The notes under the pieces are model-generated. The model was not told the DNA's origin and ran no database searches. It saw only the letters and a list, made by a program, of their open reading frames with translations. A program made the position numbers and the translations under genes. This document shows, in pieces, positions 26,421 through 38,300 of a stretch of DNA of 64,000 nucleotides. The DNA is from Ignelater luminosus (taxonomy: Eukaryota > Arthropoda > Insecta > Coleoptera > Elateridae), in assembly GCA_011009095.1 (NCBI GenBank), contig VTPC01000413.1, forward strand, positions 134,184 to 198,183, in the 5' to 3' direction. Every line of letters starts with the position of its first letter. Within the stretch, counting starts at the first letter, position 1.

Positions 26421-27169
26421 TCAGATGGCAAGCAACAATTATTGTAAATTCAAAATAAAATTTTTCAGTTGACGTTTAAAAGGGTTTTTTTGATTATAAA
26501 AATCGATGTATTAGTTATTTGTAAACAGAGATCATTAAATGTAATATGGTCAGCCTTTTGTAGTAGTTTTTAGTGCTCTAAGAGTTTAGATGAAGGAAAC
26601 ATGAACTTTGGACCACAAGTTTCCTAACTTGTTCTCCAGTAGTGGATCCAGATGTTCCATTCCCCAGAATTTTATGCTCAGATCAAACCTGGTCGGTGTT
26701 GGACTAATAATAACCCACGTAAAAGATTCAATAATCTTCTGTGATTGAGCAACATTCAAAGCGAGTTAGAAAATAGAAAACTATCATGAAAATATCTTTT
26801 TGATATTGAGCATCAAGATACTCTTGCTTTAACATTCCTTAGATTATTTATCTTGAATAAGCATTCCCAATAAATCATTTTCAATTAGAATGTTACAGTT
26901 GTAAAACGACCCTTGTGGTTTCAACAATGCCTAACATCAGAGTTTAATTTTGGACAAAGTATTCAAGTCGACTTTTATCGTGCCTTTGCTGTTAAATGTA
27001 ATTTTTTCTCAGTACCTAGACGAAAAGAGAAGATCAAAACCACTAAAATGCAAATAAATAAGAATAATGTATAATTTGGAAAATATCTGTTGAACGTGGT
27101 TGGTTTTCGCAATTGAGATATGTAAAAGAATGTATTTACTGAATAAAACTCAGTCGTCTTTCACGTGTC
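26421..27169. other. Intergenic, nothing recognised
   Basis: AT-rich sequence between a LINE tail and a decayed LTR-retrotransposon fragment, with no motif that I can identify. Confidence 0.35.
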
Positions 27170-28310
27170 GTATCATCATCACGTCTTGCACCTTACTCCT
27201 CAATTCCGCTCTCGACCCTCACTTCTTCATTCCCATCCCAACTAAAACCACGTACACATCCCACAACTCGGCCATCCTGATGTTCATCGGCCTCCAATGA
27301 AGATGCAGCTTCTTGGACGGGACACCAAGGCTTCATATATTCGGCACAAGTGGAAATCTTCCGTGATTCGTGCTCTTTTTCGTTCACAGTAGGTATCAGT
27401 TCACTTTACTCTTGCCACTTGAAATTGAACTTTTGACCAGGACTTTCCTCAGTCCTTCTTGCTCAATGGATGCAAGAATCCTTCTTCCTTCCCATTTTTT
27501 CAATTTCCTAAAATGCACTGTACGTAATTATCTATACACTTTTGAATCTTAGCGGTTAGATCAGAAATATAATATTTGTCGAAGGGCGTTTTCCATTCTC
27601 CTTACTGCGGAATGACCCTTTTTGTGACCTTATTTAATAATATTGTTTTGAGTGGCTTTCGGCACCACCAATAGATCATATCACAGATTTATTCAAGATA
27701 CCGCCCTTCTTAAAGTAGTTCTTGTACGAATTGTTATCAATTAACTTTTGTATTATGGATCATCCTTCTGTAGTTTTGCTATTCTAGATAGTATTCAGTA
27801 TTAAGACACAAGATGGGATATCTTCTAAGAAAATCGACATGTGACATTCGAACAGCGTCGCGATACTGAGTTCTTCCAATAAGAGAACCCACCTAGCAAA
27901 TTTTACTTTTAAAGAATGACACTTCCTTACGTTAATTTCTAACCTGTAGTCACGACACACAACACGTAAACAATCTACAGACTCTTGCTCGTTAGCAGCA
28001 GACATTTTGGTACCATCCGTATAAGTCAGGGTGATATCGGCGATAGCCATACCACCTGGTAAACAATGACGGTGAGTTACACAAACCGAACTGGATTTTA
28101 CAACACTGAAATGTCCGTTGTGCGTCACAAACGAGGTATATTTATGACATTCTTCTTCCACACAAAAACTCCGTTTCTCAAGTATATAGTACTGAACACG
28201 CACAAATGGTCTAGTACATCATCGGTTAATGGAAATGCAATTTTACAAAAGTCAATTCACGATCTGGGAGTTCCATCTTTTTTCCTTACTATTAGGACTT
28301 GACTTCCACT
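27170..28310 (-). pseudogene. Decayed Ty3/gypsy-type retrotransposon pol fragment
   Basis: On the minus strand, 28305 downward reads VRKKDGT followed within about 20 residues by DFCKIAFPLTDDVLDHL, like the start of a gypsy-type reverse transcriptase. It then gives YTSFVTHNGHFSVVKS, and later ANEQESVDC and DYRLEINVRKCHSLKV, the order seen in gypsy reverse transcriptases after the catalytic block. The catalytic aspartate motif itself is lost. Further on (27555-27430) KIQKCIDNYVQCIL, NGKEEGFLHPLSKKD resembles the zinc-finger region at the start of the integrase. Several stops and frame changes interrupt it, and RNase H is missing or unrecognisable. No LTRs were found. The less AT-rich 27190-27400 segment probably belongs to the same relic. 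Confidence 0.65.
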
Positions 28311-31159
28311 TCAATATCTTTTATCTTTTTAACAGTATACCACTTCTATCGAATACTAACTCAGCTTGTATCAAGATTTTGTTTCCATTGTGACGGATAC
28401 TGATATGCAATCATTCGTTACTACGTACATACGTGTCCATAACATAATTTTGATTGATGGTGAATTTTGTAGTAAAGAATCTTAGGAGATTCTTCGCAAA
28501 ACCGGTCATAAGTAATGTACTTCTCTGCAATCTTGAATTTAATCGACTTCCTATATGTACGTATAACGTACTATCATTGATTTTGATGAATTTACACATA
28601 CAACCATTTGGTCTTATTTGGCAGTTGTTAATATTTGTTTCTACTTTCTTTTGTTTTCCATGCTTTAAGCCTACTTCGTTTTTTTTAGTTTATGACGAAA
28701 TTCGTAGCATTTGAACACCCCACAGTGTCTATTCATAGAGAACGTTTTCTCATTAAAAAGTACGCACGTCTTGTATGATTGATTTTGAGAACTGGAGAAA
28801 TATTGTTTTCGTGGGACATACTGTATACATAAATGATATATTAGATCAATCAAAAGCAGCTGGCTACAGTACAAAACAAAAGATCTAACATAATAGAATG
28901 TACGAACAATATGGATTCTATTATTACTTCACCTTGGCAGCCATAAAATATTACTACGGGTTACTTCTGCATATGGCTTTCAAAGAGAACTCTTCCAAGT
29001 ATTTTTCTATGATTATAATTAAAATAATAAAATCTGATAAGAAGAAGTAAGTTAGTACCGCAGCAAAACACTACCCATTAGATCAAAGTTATAGATAGGG
29101 TAAGCTTACCTTCCAACTGGAAGTTTACATCTTAAAACGCAATACTTCTTATTATTCAATTTCTTTAATATAAACTCTCCAGATAAATAAATAGCTAAAG
29201 TAGCGATAAGAAAAGGGCAGTTTTAGGAATATGAATGGAATTCTACTTTATTCTGTTCTTCGAGATGAAATACTTTCCTGGGGAGAAAAAGAAGATTTGA
29301 AGCAAATTCTTCGTTAAAAAGATAAAGGATTAAATCTAAAAGACAATATTGAAGGCTTTTGTAGGTATTTCCATATTTATATCTATATCGCAACATTTTT
29401 CTGTCTAGCAAATATAAAACCTTATCCGTTGATTGAAATGGCGTAAAGTTTAAATTAATACCTATGTCCTGTTTCAAGTTAATAACAGCAAATTTTTGCT
29501 TGTTTATCCTTTTAAATTTATGACAGGATGTTACTAATAGATTTTGTATTGTTTCACAAATTAGGGTTTACTTTCCTATAAAATAATCTAAATTATCTAT
29601 TACCATATAATAGTTATATCACATTGCAATATTTGCTAATTATAAGCTATGATTTTTGCTGTAACTGGAACATCAAAATTGAAATTCGAAATTGTAATTT
29701 TTAATCGTTCTCAGGCATTTAGAATGGTTATTTAAAAATAAGAAAATATTCAGCAGTGATATTGGAATATTTAATTATATTTTATATTTTTATAGCGTCA
29801 TTTACAATTTAATTAAATTACGATTTTTGCATAAAATCGACGTTTAATAGTGATAAAGTAATAATTTTCACTTGGCTACTGGTTTTTTAAATAAAAAACA
29901 GTTACAACCCAACTGACAGTAATTTAATTACATTTCCTCTTCATCTGTGAAAAATGATTTCCTCAAGTTTTTATTTTTCCATTACAAGAAAACATTTGCT
30001 TATAAGAAAACCTTATGTTTAAGATTATCAAATAGTTACCATAAGTGAACATGAATTTACGACCACTTTCTTTTTAGTATTTTCTTCTTTTAAACATTTT
30101 TATTTTCTAGGTCACAATCTGGTAAAAATACCCCGTTAAAATAGTCGTAATTGTACATGAACAAAAATTTAATATTCGATTTTATAATTTAGTACCTAGT
30201 AATTATTACTACGTTAAATCATATTTTCGTTTATTAAACCAATAAAATTTCTGTTATTGCTAGCCAGTTTGTCCATCCAGGTGGTAACAGGTGTGTTTGA
30301 GTTGAAATCTAATAATTATTATTCGGATTATGAGGTTTAACCCGGATATGCGATCGTGAATATTATTTTTTCTATTTAATTCGATTTCTTGTACGTAGGA
30401 AATGAATGGAGTAAGCAGATTGGTATTTGGAATGTCAAACCAGTTTTTACTGTCTTTATATTAAGTAAGACCAATTTCCCGCGGAGGAAGTAAAAGCTTT
30501 TTTATTTTTTTAAATTATTTACATCAGAAAGATTTATTGCTGCAGAAAAACTAAACTGTAGCATTTGACTTTCATTAACATTAACCCGATTGATAAGTTT
30601 GATAATTAATAAGAGTTCTGTAAATCGTTGCGTTTTTACTGCTTCCTCTTCCTGTTAAATCGAAAATTCTATTACACGCCCACAAGAAGAATTACAATAA
30701 TGATAATTAATTAATGTAAGTATATTATCTGCCCTAAAAACAAGAAGAAAGGCTCTATAAATAAAAGACTGATTTCATGTATCATTTCGTATCTCAAGTT
30801 TAAAGTGAAATGGTCTACATTATTTAGGCCACTCTTTCATTAACAGTAGCATCAAACAATTAGTTAGGTATGTATGCATGAACAGAATCATGACTTGCAG
30901 TTTTTGAAAGATACACACTGAGAAACGAGTATTATAATTTATAAGTAATAATAAATTAATCATAAGAAGTGAATAAAGCACTTGCCAAATTATAATTAAT
31001 AGTTGTCTAATATAATTATGCTTTAAAATAGAAAAACAAATGAATTATTTAGACTATTATTTCAATTACAATTCAATTATTGTTGATGTTAATAGGAACA
31101 AAAGAGAATTAGTCTGCCACTGCCGTTTATGTAAGATATCATATTATGACTTTGATATA
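28311..31159. other. Intergenic, nothing recognised
   Basis: AT-rich sequence. Part of 28311-28900 may be further decayed retrotransposon, but I find no motif to support that. Confidence 0.35.
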
Positions 31160-32328
31160 CAGGGTCGCTAAAAAGTATGGAAACACGCTACCCCCGCAGA
31201 AGCGGTAAGAGATAGACAAATGAAACTTGGAGAACTCAAAGTAGGTATTTTTTGCCATGTTTTGTGAAGGTAATTAAAAACAAGTCTTGAATTGTTTTTT
31301 CGTACGGCCGCCATATTGAATTCTTTTAAATAGAACACCCTGTATATGATCCCATACTTGGATAGGGATTTTCAAGACAAATTCAATGATGTGGGGTTGC
31401 TATACTTCTTTTAAAAGGTTTTGGAGATAATCGCTGTTCTTTTGTCAGGTTTCCCTATTAAAAAGTATGGAAACACGCTACTCCTGCAAAAACGGTAAGA
31501 GATACACAATTGACATTTGGGGATCTTAAAGTAGGCATTGTTTGTCATGTTTTGCGAAGAGAGTTAAGATCAAATCTTCAATTGTATTTTCGTACGGCCG
31601 CCATCTTGAATTTATTTAAATGGATCACCTTGTATATGACCCCATATCTCGATAGGGATTTGGAAGGCGAATTCAATAATATAAGGGTTGCTATACTTAT
31701 CTTCAAAGGTCTTGGAGATAATCGCTATGCTTTTGTCAAGGATTTCACTATTAATTTCTATCAAAATCGAGTTACTCGTGAAACAGCAAAGGGAATGGAA
31801 CTAAAAAAATGATGTGCGATTATTTTATAAATAATTAAAGTAAAAGAAAACCGTAAAAATTTTACCCTTAGCCTACCTATTTAAAATAATAGATCGATGC
31901 TAGAACAAACTAAAAAGGTTGAATAAGACCAAATAGTGACAGATTGATAATAAAAAAACACAATATAATTTTATAAGTGTTCAAAATGCGCTGCGTTAAC
32001 TTCTTGGCAATGAAACAATCCCTTTTGAAATGTTCGTAAGGAATTTTACAAATAATCGGGGGGGGGAACTACTTGCGTTACAAATCCGTCCTTGAAGTTA
32101 AGAAATCCTTAACAAAAGAATAGCGATTATTTCCAAAACCTTTCAAGATAAGTATAGCAACCCTTATATGATTGAATTTGTCTTGAAAATCTCTATCCAA
32201 ATATGAGATCATATACCGGGTGATCCACTTAAAGAAATTCAATATGGCGGCTGTACGAAAAAACAATTGAAGATTTGTTTTTAATTACCTTCGCAAAACA
32301 TGGCAAAAAATACTTTTTAGCGACCCTG
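31160..32328. mobile_element. Composite inverted-repeat element built of three copies of one unit
   Basis: The left end CAGGGTCGCTAAAAAGTATG is mirrored at the right (CATACTTTT is lost, but ACTTTTTAGCGACCCTG is kept), and TA flanks both sides (31158-31159, 32329-32330). Inside, unit A (31160-31454) is followed by a direct copy, unit B (about 31455-31760). After a unique spacer with a G run at 32058-32067 comes an inverted copy, unit C (about 32328-32085). Shared words include TTTCGTACGGCCGCCAT and GATAGGGATTTTCAAGACAA-like sequence. Unit C lacks about 70 bp just inside the end. No transposase is recognised, so it is non-autonomous. Confidence 0.75.
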
Positions 32329-33779
32329 TATATCACAAGATTAAATACTTGAACAGGCGTTGTTTCCTTCTATTCAAGCATTATCTTTACTTGTAATTTC
32401 TATAAATTTAAAAACTGCCATATGTAAATATCTATAGTTAATTCATGAAATCTGTTACATTTAAAATTTGATTATTTACAATGTATGAAAAACAAGCTTT
32501 GCTTCAATGTTATGATATTATATGAAGATAATGGAAAGAACCACACAAGACAGACTCAGATGGTAGCTCTGTCTCTGGAAGCCATTTGAAATTGATTGTA
32601 CTACGTCTAAATCTTGTTTGTTAGAAACATCATAATACTACCACGTCACGAAGTATCCATCTTCACTTTCTATTATCGTCGGCACCATTATGTATATTCA
32701 ATCCCGTTTGTATACTATCGAGCTGCTATTGAGCACAAGTCTTTTTCATTCAAAAATGGTACCTTAGGAAACATAAGGAATTACCATGTACTCATTCTCA
32801 GCGGATCCGAGTCCTTGCCCATAAAATATTATACTGAGCCATGAACCTGAGCATATTCCAAGCAATGCATCGCTTGACGTCTTGAATCACTAGTTAGACC
32901 GGTCTGTGATGGTTTCTTTTTGATTACACGTGCAAAAATAAGATAACAGATTATAAATAGATAGAATAGTCAAGAAGAAGAAGAATGGTGAAGCATTGTC
33001 TGATTCAGAATGTGCGTTAATGGTAAGTACGACTCGAGAACTGGAATTGTTTGATATTGCAAAGGCAAAAATGATATTTCCAGTATGTGTGTAAAATAGG
33101 GTGGCACAGTAGAGACTTGATTGTGAATAATTACAGACAGGCGCTTTAATGTCTTTTTAATTTTTTGGGTTCTTATAATATCGAGTGTGCTTGCTTGTAC
33201 CTTTCTGCCCCATTATCAACTTTACGAAGTCGTCTTGCAAGAATTGGTGTCGCATGTTGACTAAGAGGATATTCGCATTAACTGTCTTGAGAGATGGGGA
33301 CGATTCAGCATCCCCACGCCTCTACATTATGTCCCCTCTTTCGTCCAAATCTATTACACGAGCTGGAGCTCGTACAAATTTGAATCAGAGAGAACGGTAG
33401 TAAACGATAAGGGAAATGAGTTTCGTAGATAACATTCTGGAATATTTCGCGCATCACAAACACGACAGTGCTATTGAACGATACTACGATAGACATACAT
33501 ACGTTCAGCTTTTTCCTGTCTTAAAATATTGATCCTTAAGTATAGTTCGTGATTGGTAAGGAATGCTGTTTTAGAGTTCCAAAGGAAGATGAAACTTATA
33601 GAAAGTTTCATTTTTGGTGTGACCATGTATGAAGAGATCGAGAAGGAAACATTTCCTAAAAAATAAAATCTGTGTCTTTCATGCTTTTGGTATAAATATT
33701 TGTGGAACACTAGGTACTTTTGCTTAGGAGAATTGATTAACAAGTCTGACAACAAAGAAGAAAAAAAGAATACAAGAAC

Positions 33780-33850
33780 GACCTGGGTAGCTCAATTGGT
33801 TAGAGAGTTGGTTCTAGTTAACCAAAGCTCGAAGATCTTCCTACATGTAT
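33780..33850 (+). repeat. tRNA-like sequence, perhaps a SINE head or tRNA relic
   Basis: The segment GGGTAGCTCAATTGGTTAGA is a near-perfect tRNA D-arm with A box. It is followed by TTGGTTCTAGTTAACCAA, which can form an anticodon-like stem. The expected T-arm (GGTTCGAATCC) is not intact and no matching acceptor stem is seen. It is therefore not a working tRNA gene. Confidence 0.4.
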
Positions 33851-34324
33851 TATGTATGTATATGTTCATGTTTTCTGATCACACAGTTTGATCAAATCGT
33901 TTAATAAGCATACGATGCTTTTCTTGTAACAAAAGAGTATTAAGATTTAATTCTTTTATTAAGTCGGATTTCTCTGGTTTACTCATCAAGACGATTTCTA
34001 ATCTCGAGAAAAGTATCAACGTTTAAGGCAGTTACTAAGTTTTACTTGTCAAGTTTTTTTAGAGTTAGGTATGTTTGGTAATAAATTGAGTCCAAAAGAT
34101 TTCTTGTCCGGCATTTGCGTTTTTTTTTTAAAGTAAAGTTTAGAATTCCGGCATATATTGATATAAAAGATATTTTCCGAAAAAGAAACCCTTACAGCCT
34201 TCTACACCCTAATATGTATGTATATACAGCTGCATTCACGTGGCAATAAACACTCTTTTATTGGTTTCGCTGAAGAGGTAGGAATTTATAAGTCAGAATA
34301 GATTGGCGTTGTAGTTTCTCGGTT

Positions 34325-34348
34325 TTATTATTATTATTATTATTATTA
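34325..34348. repeat. TTA trinucleotide microsatellite
   Basis: About eight TTA/TAT units in a row. No associated element was recognised. Confidence 0.8.
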
Positions 34349-35261
34349 CGGTTAAAATTCTTTATTTTTGGATTTGGTTTTATTATGGAAATGATGAGAT
34401 AGACTTTGGATTAGAGTCGTTACTGTACAAAAAAAAACGTTTTGTCAATTTTCCATCAGGACGCTCTCGTGTAAATTGACAATAATAATCCTATTCTATC
34501 TCCGTGTTAATCGGCTACGTGTTTTGTTCATTTCCGGGTAATCGTCTGTACAATGAATTTTTAGCCTTTTATTACTTTTTTTTATTTCTCCAGAATGATC
34601 CTTATTAAATTTCTTTCACGTAGCTGTACTATGTAGCCTGATAAGACCAAGTGCTTCCCCTTGCTCCTTAATTTCCTAATTTCTTTTCTGTCGTCCTCAT
34701 CATCTCACCCTTTGCAATAACTAGAAATTCAAATGTTCTAAATTTTATCAAAGTGACCATTAACACTTTTCCCACAATTATTACGCATTCTAATCTATTA
34801 ATGAACCTCAGAATAATTTAATTTACTCCATATTATACGGTCCTCTACCGTCATTTGAATCTAAACTTTGATTTACCACTAAACGCAAAGTTTCGCGGAA
34901 TTAAATAGACTACATAATGTCAGTTTAAAATCTAATAACAGTAAATTTTAGCATTAAAATCGTATTAATGTCGTGCTCACTTTTACGCTGTCTTAGTTTC
35001 CTGCATTCATATTAAACAGGATTTGATTTCCTGAACAAGCTTGCTGGGAAATTGGTTTAGGAGAATTTCATTTAAATGGGAGAATAAGCAGGAGATGACT
35101 ACATTTTCCCTGATCAATAATCAATCAATTTTGAATAAACATTGTGTATATTTAAATAGTTTGTAAAATATGAAATCCATCCAGAGAATTCGTTTCTAAA
35201 AGCTTTTATTTTCATTTAAAGTACAAAAAGCTTCTATTAAATGTTGAATTTTGCTTTTCAG

Positions 35262-35394
35262 GGAAGTGCAGGAAAAGGTGCACCATATTATATGGGTTCA
35301 ACAACCAGTCTCCCAAGAGGTGGACCACTTCTTCGACCATATTCACCAGCTGTCGGAACACTGCCACCAGATCGCATAAAAACATTACCTGCAG
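35262..35394 (+). CDS. Adaptor gene exon (first recognised)
   Basis: The acceptor TTGCTTTTCAG precedes it and the donor GCAG|GTAGTT follows it. It enters in phase 0 and leaves in phase 1. It encodes YYMGSTTSLPRGGPLLRPYS and TLPPDRIKTLPAG, a tyrosine- and proline-rich segment. Upstream coding exons must exist but were not identified. Confidence 0.85.
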
Positions 35395-38300
35395 GTAGTT
35401 GTACATAATCTAAATTTTAATATTTATTGCATTTTAACGCAATCTGTATTATCTTTTGAAATGAAATAAGCATGGCTGTTCAGCTTTCTGTGTGCGTTGT
35501 CTTTTTTACATTTATATGGTGGTGGGACAATTCAGATTTCAGTAATCTATTAAAGTACCAGTCATAAATTTAATTTTAACTCTTATTATGGTATCAAGTA
35601 AGTTATCTTGATAAAGCTAGATAAATTACAAACATCTAAAATACAGGATTATTTGAAAAATCTCGTTTCTTAGTTTTTTAAGTGAATTCTATTTTTATGC
35701 ATAATAAAATTAATAGAGCGCTTCAATACCATGAATTACAAAAAAATGAATTTTTTGTGTGTGAAGATAGACATGTACTGCGTTGTTTAAGAAATAAAAG
35801 AATCAGAATCTACATTATGCTATATTGACCCAGTTATTCTTTATTTTCATAAATGAATAATGCAATTGCAATTATTTTATACATATATTGCTGTGTTTCA
35901 CTTGAGATAATCTAATGATTGGGGCGCTGACTCAGATATATTAACTTCTGATACAAATCATTATGTGATGAGGTTTAATATGTCAAACTGAACACATGCT
36001 ATCAAATACTACTAGTACTACTTCTATTATTATTTTTAAATTTAAACTACTACTAGTGTTACTTGCTGTTAGAGTTATTTTGAAAACAAAATTAAACTAC
36101 AAAATGACTCCACAAGAAATACAAAGAAATGTATGAGGTAAGTACACTAATGTTCCAATTACAGATAATAATTACTGATTAATACTAATTAATCAGATAT
36201 ATTAGATACTGTAGGAACACAAGACTTTTATTTGATTAAAAAAACTAATTGACAGATAGAAATACTTGCTGAAAAAACCAAGAACTTCATGTAAATGATT
36301 TTTTAATAATGGCAACCAGGACATTACTGTACAACTGTATTTAGGAATCTTTCTCTTTAGTAGAACAGCAAGTTAAATATCTAATATAGTCAGCTGCATG
36401 TAAATATAACAAAAGTTTTTAAATTTCATTTATATTAAACATATTTCAAATAATCCTGTGAAGTGCATATACGTATAACAAAGCATTTCTTATATCAACT
36501 GGTACTTGATTGAAACACAACATTTTCATTGCTTGCACGGTTTACATCAAAACAGTACATATGTATTTTTGAAATTTCAACTTTCGTCACTTTTAATTAT
36601 AAATCTATTTTGTTCTAGTCTTTTACCTGTCACAGATACTTTTAAAATTTGCTTTGTTTTTTAATTTTTATTTTTCATTAGTTTAGCCTGCCTTTTCTAG
36701 ATAATTTAAACACATACTTATTAATAAAGATTCTCCATCCAATAAAATAAAGAAATGCAAAAGAAAACTCTAAATTTGTAGTAACATTCATATTTATTGC
36801 TTGCTGTAAAAAAATTAATAATAATATAAATTTGCCTCGCTTTAATTGAGCTCTTAATTTTCTCTTTCACACTATCAGTTTGTAATAGAATTGTAAACAA
36901 AATAGTGAAGGCATAATTAATTTTCAAAGGTGCGCCCCCCAAACCACAACGGGCATATTCAAGTGGGGCAACCCGTGCCAGCGATGGCTCCTCTCGACCA
37001 CCAGACCGATTCGCCCCCTTCCAAAGGCCTGCTAACCCTCTCTTTAACTTACCAGGTGGGTTTTAAACCACCTTGTATAAATCCCTCCTTAACTCACTAA
37101 TTAATAAACTAGCTTGGAAAATTAATATTTTATAATTACAAATTGGTATTGTAGTATATGGTGAGTGAGAATTAGGAGTATTTAATAACCTAACACTAAA
37201 TTTTAAAAATATGCAATAGCCAAGACTATTGTTTGAATTATGCATTACATGTGCATTATTAGTATCAATGTTTATAATTCTAAAAAATTATTCATATACG
37301 TAGGTGGGTTTTATTCTTATTGTTAGTTTAACAATTGGCTGTTTGATAACATCCCAGAATATTGAAATAAAAATTGTGTAACCTGTAGTTAGTTAAATTT
37401 TGCACTAATCTTTGTGTATGAAACCCACGATTATTGTTTTTCCACAATTTAATTATTATTGTTTTATTTTTGTTCTTGAAGATTTTTATTAATAGTTATA
37501 CTTTATTTTATTTGATTTGTAGTAGAGTAACACCCTATAGTTGTAGCTCTTTGTAAAAAGATAATTAACCTTCTTTTGTTGAATAGTGTACTGGTTATAC
37601 CTTAGAGGTGCATGTTGTACTATAAAAAAGGAATTATACTAAAACTGATAGTAAAATGAATACTAAGTAAAATATGAAGGTTTATTGTCTTTAAATCAAT
37701 AATTACAATACTATCAGAAATAATTGTACAAGTGATCAACCTCAATTGCCAAAAATCGCTACTCTGGTGTATGCTTTGCATAGGCATGCAGTGTAATCTA
37801 GCCTTATTTTTTTTTTCTATCATATGGTACATTTTTAATAATAAAAGTAATAACCTCACACGTTCGTATATTAAAGTGAAACAATGCGGAATTAACTGTA
37901 CTTTAGATGACAAAGGAAGACACAATTACCAAAATGTAAAGAAATATGCGTTTATATACATATGCATTTGAAAACTTACTTTCATTCAAGAGTTTAGAAA
38001 ATAATATTACATATTACCATAATAACTCGCAGTTATAACATTTCTTCTTTACAGTATTTTAAAGTGCTTGCAAATACTAAATAGCAACTTTTTAAATAAT
38101 TATAATTGCAAATGAATATAATAACAGTCATTTCTAATAATTATATGCTAAATTTACTTTGAAACAATTTATTGCTGTAAGAGTAGATTAGTTGATCACA
38201 TGATTATGTTATTTCTGATAATTTAGAAATTTCATTAACATGGAAATGGTTTAATATAAAGATAGATTTTCATAATATCTATTGTGTTCAGCAATGAATA

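Larger units (their letters stand above)
32331..35261. other. Intergenic or 5' intron of the adaptor gene
   Basis: The first recognised exon of the plus-strand adaptor gene begins at 35262, so this probably lies in its upstream intron. It contains a less AT-rich patch at about 32955-33420 with unassigned coding-like sequence, a tRNA-like fragment near 33780, and a TTA microsatellite at 34325-34348. Confidence 0.4.

Noticed and set aside
32058..32067. G10 run as a possible G-quadruplex
   Set aside because: A single G run without partner runs nearby cannot form an intramolecular quadruplex. It is more likely simple-sequence slippage.
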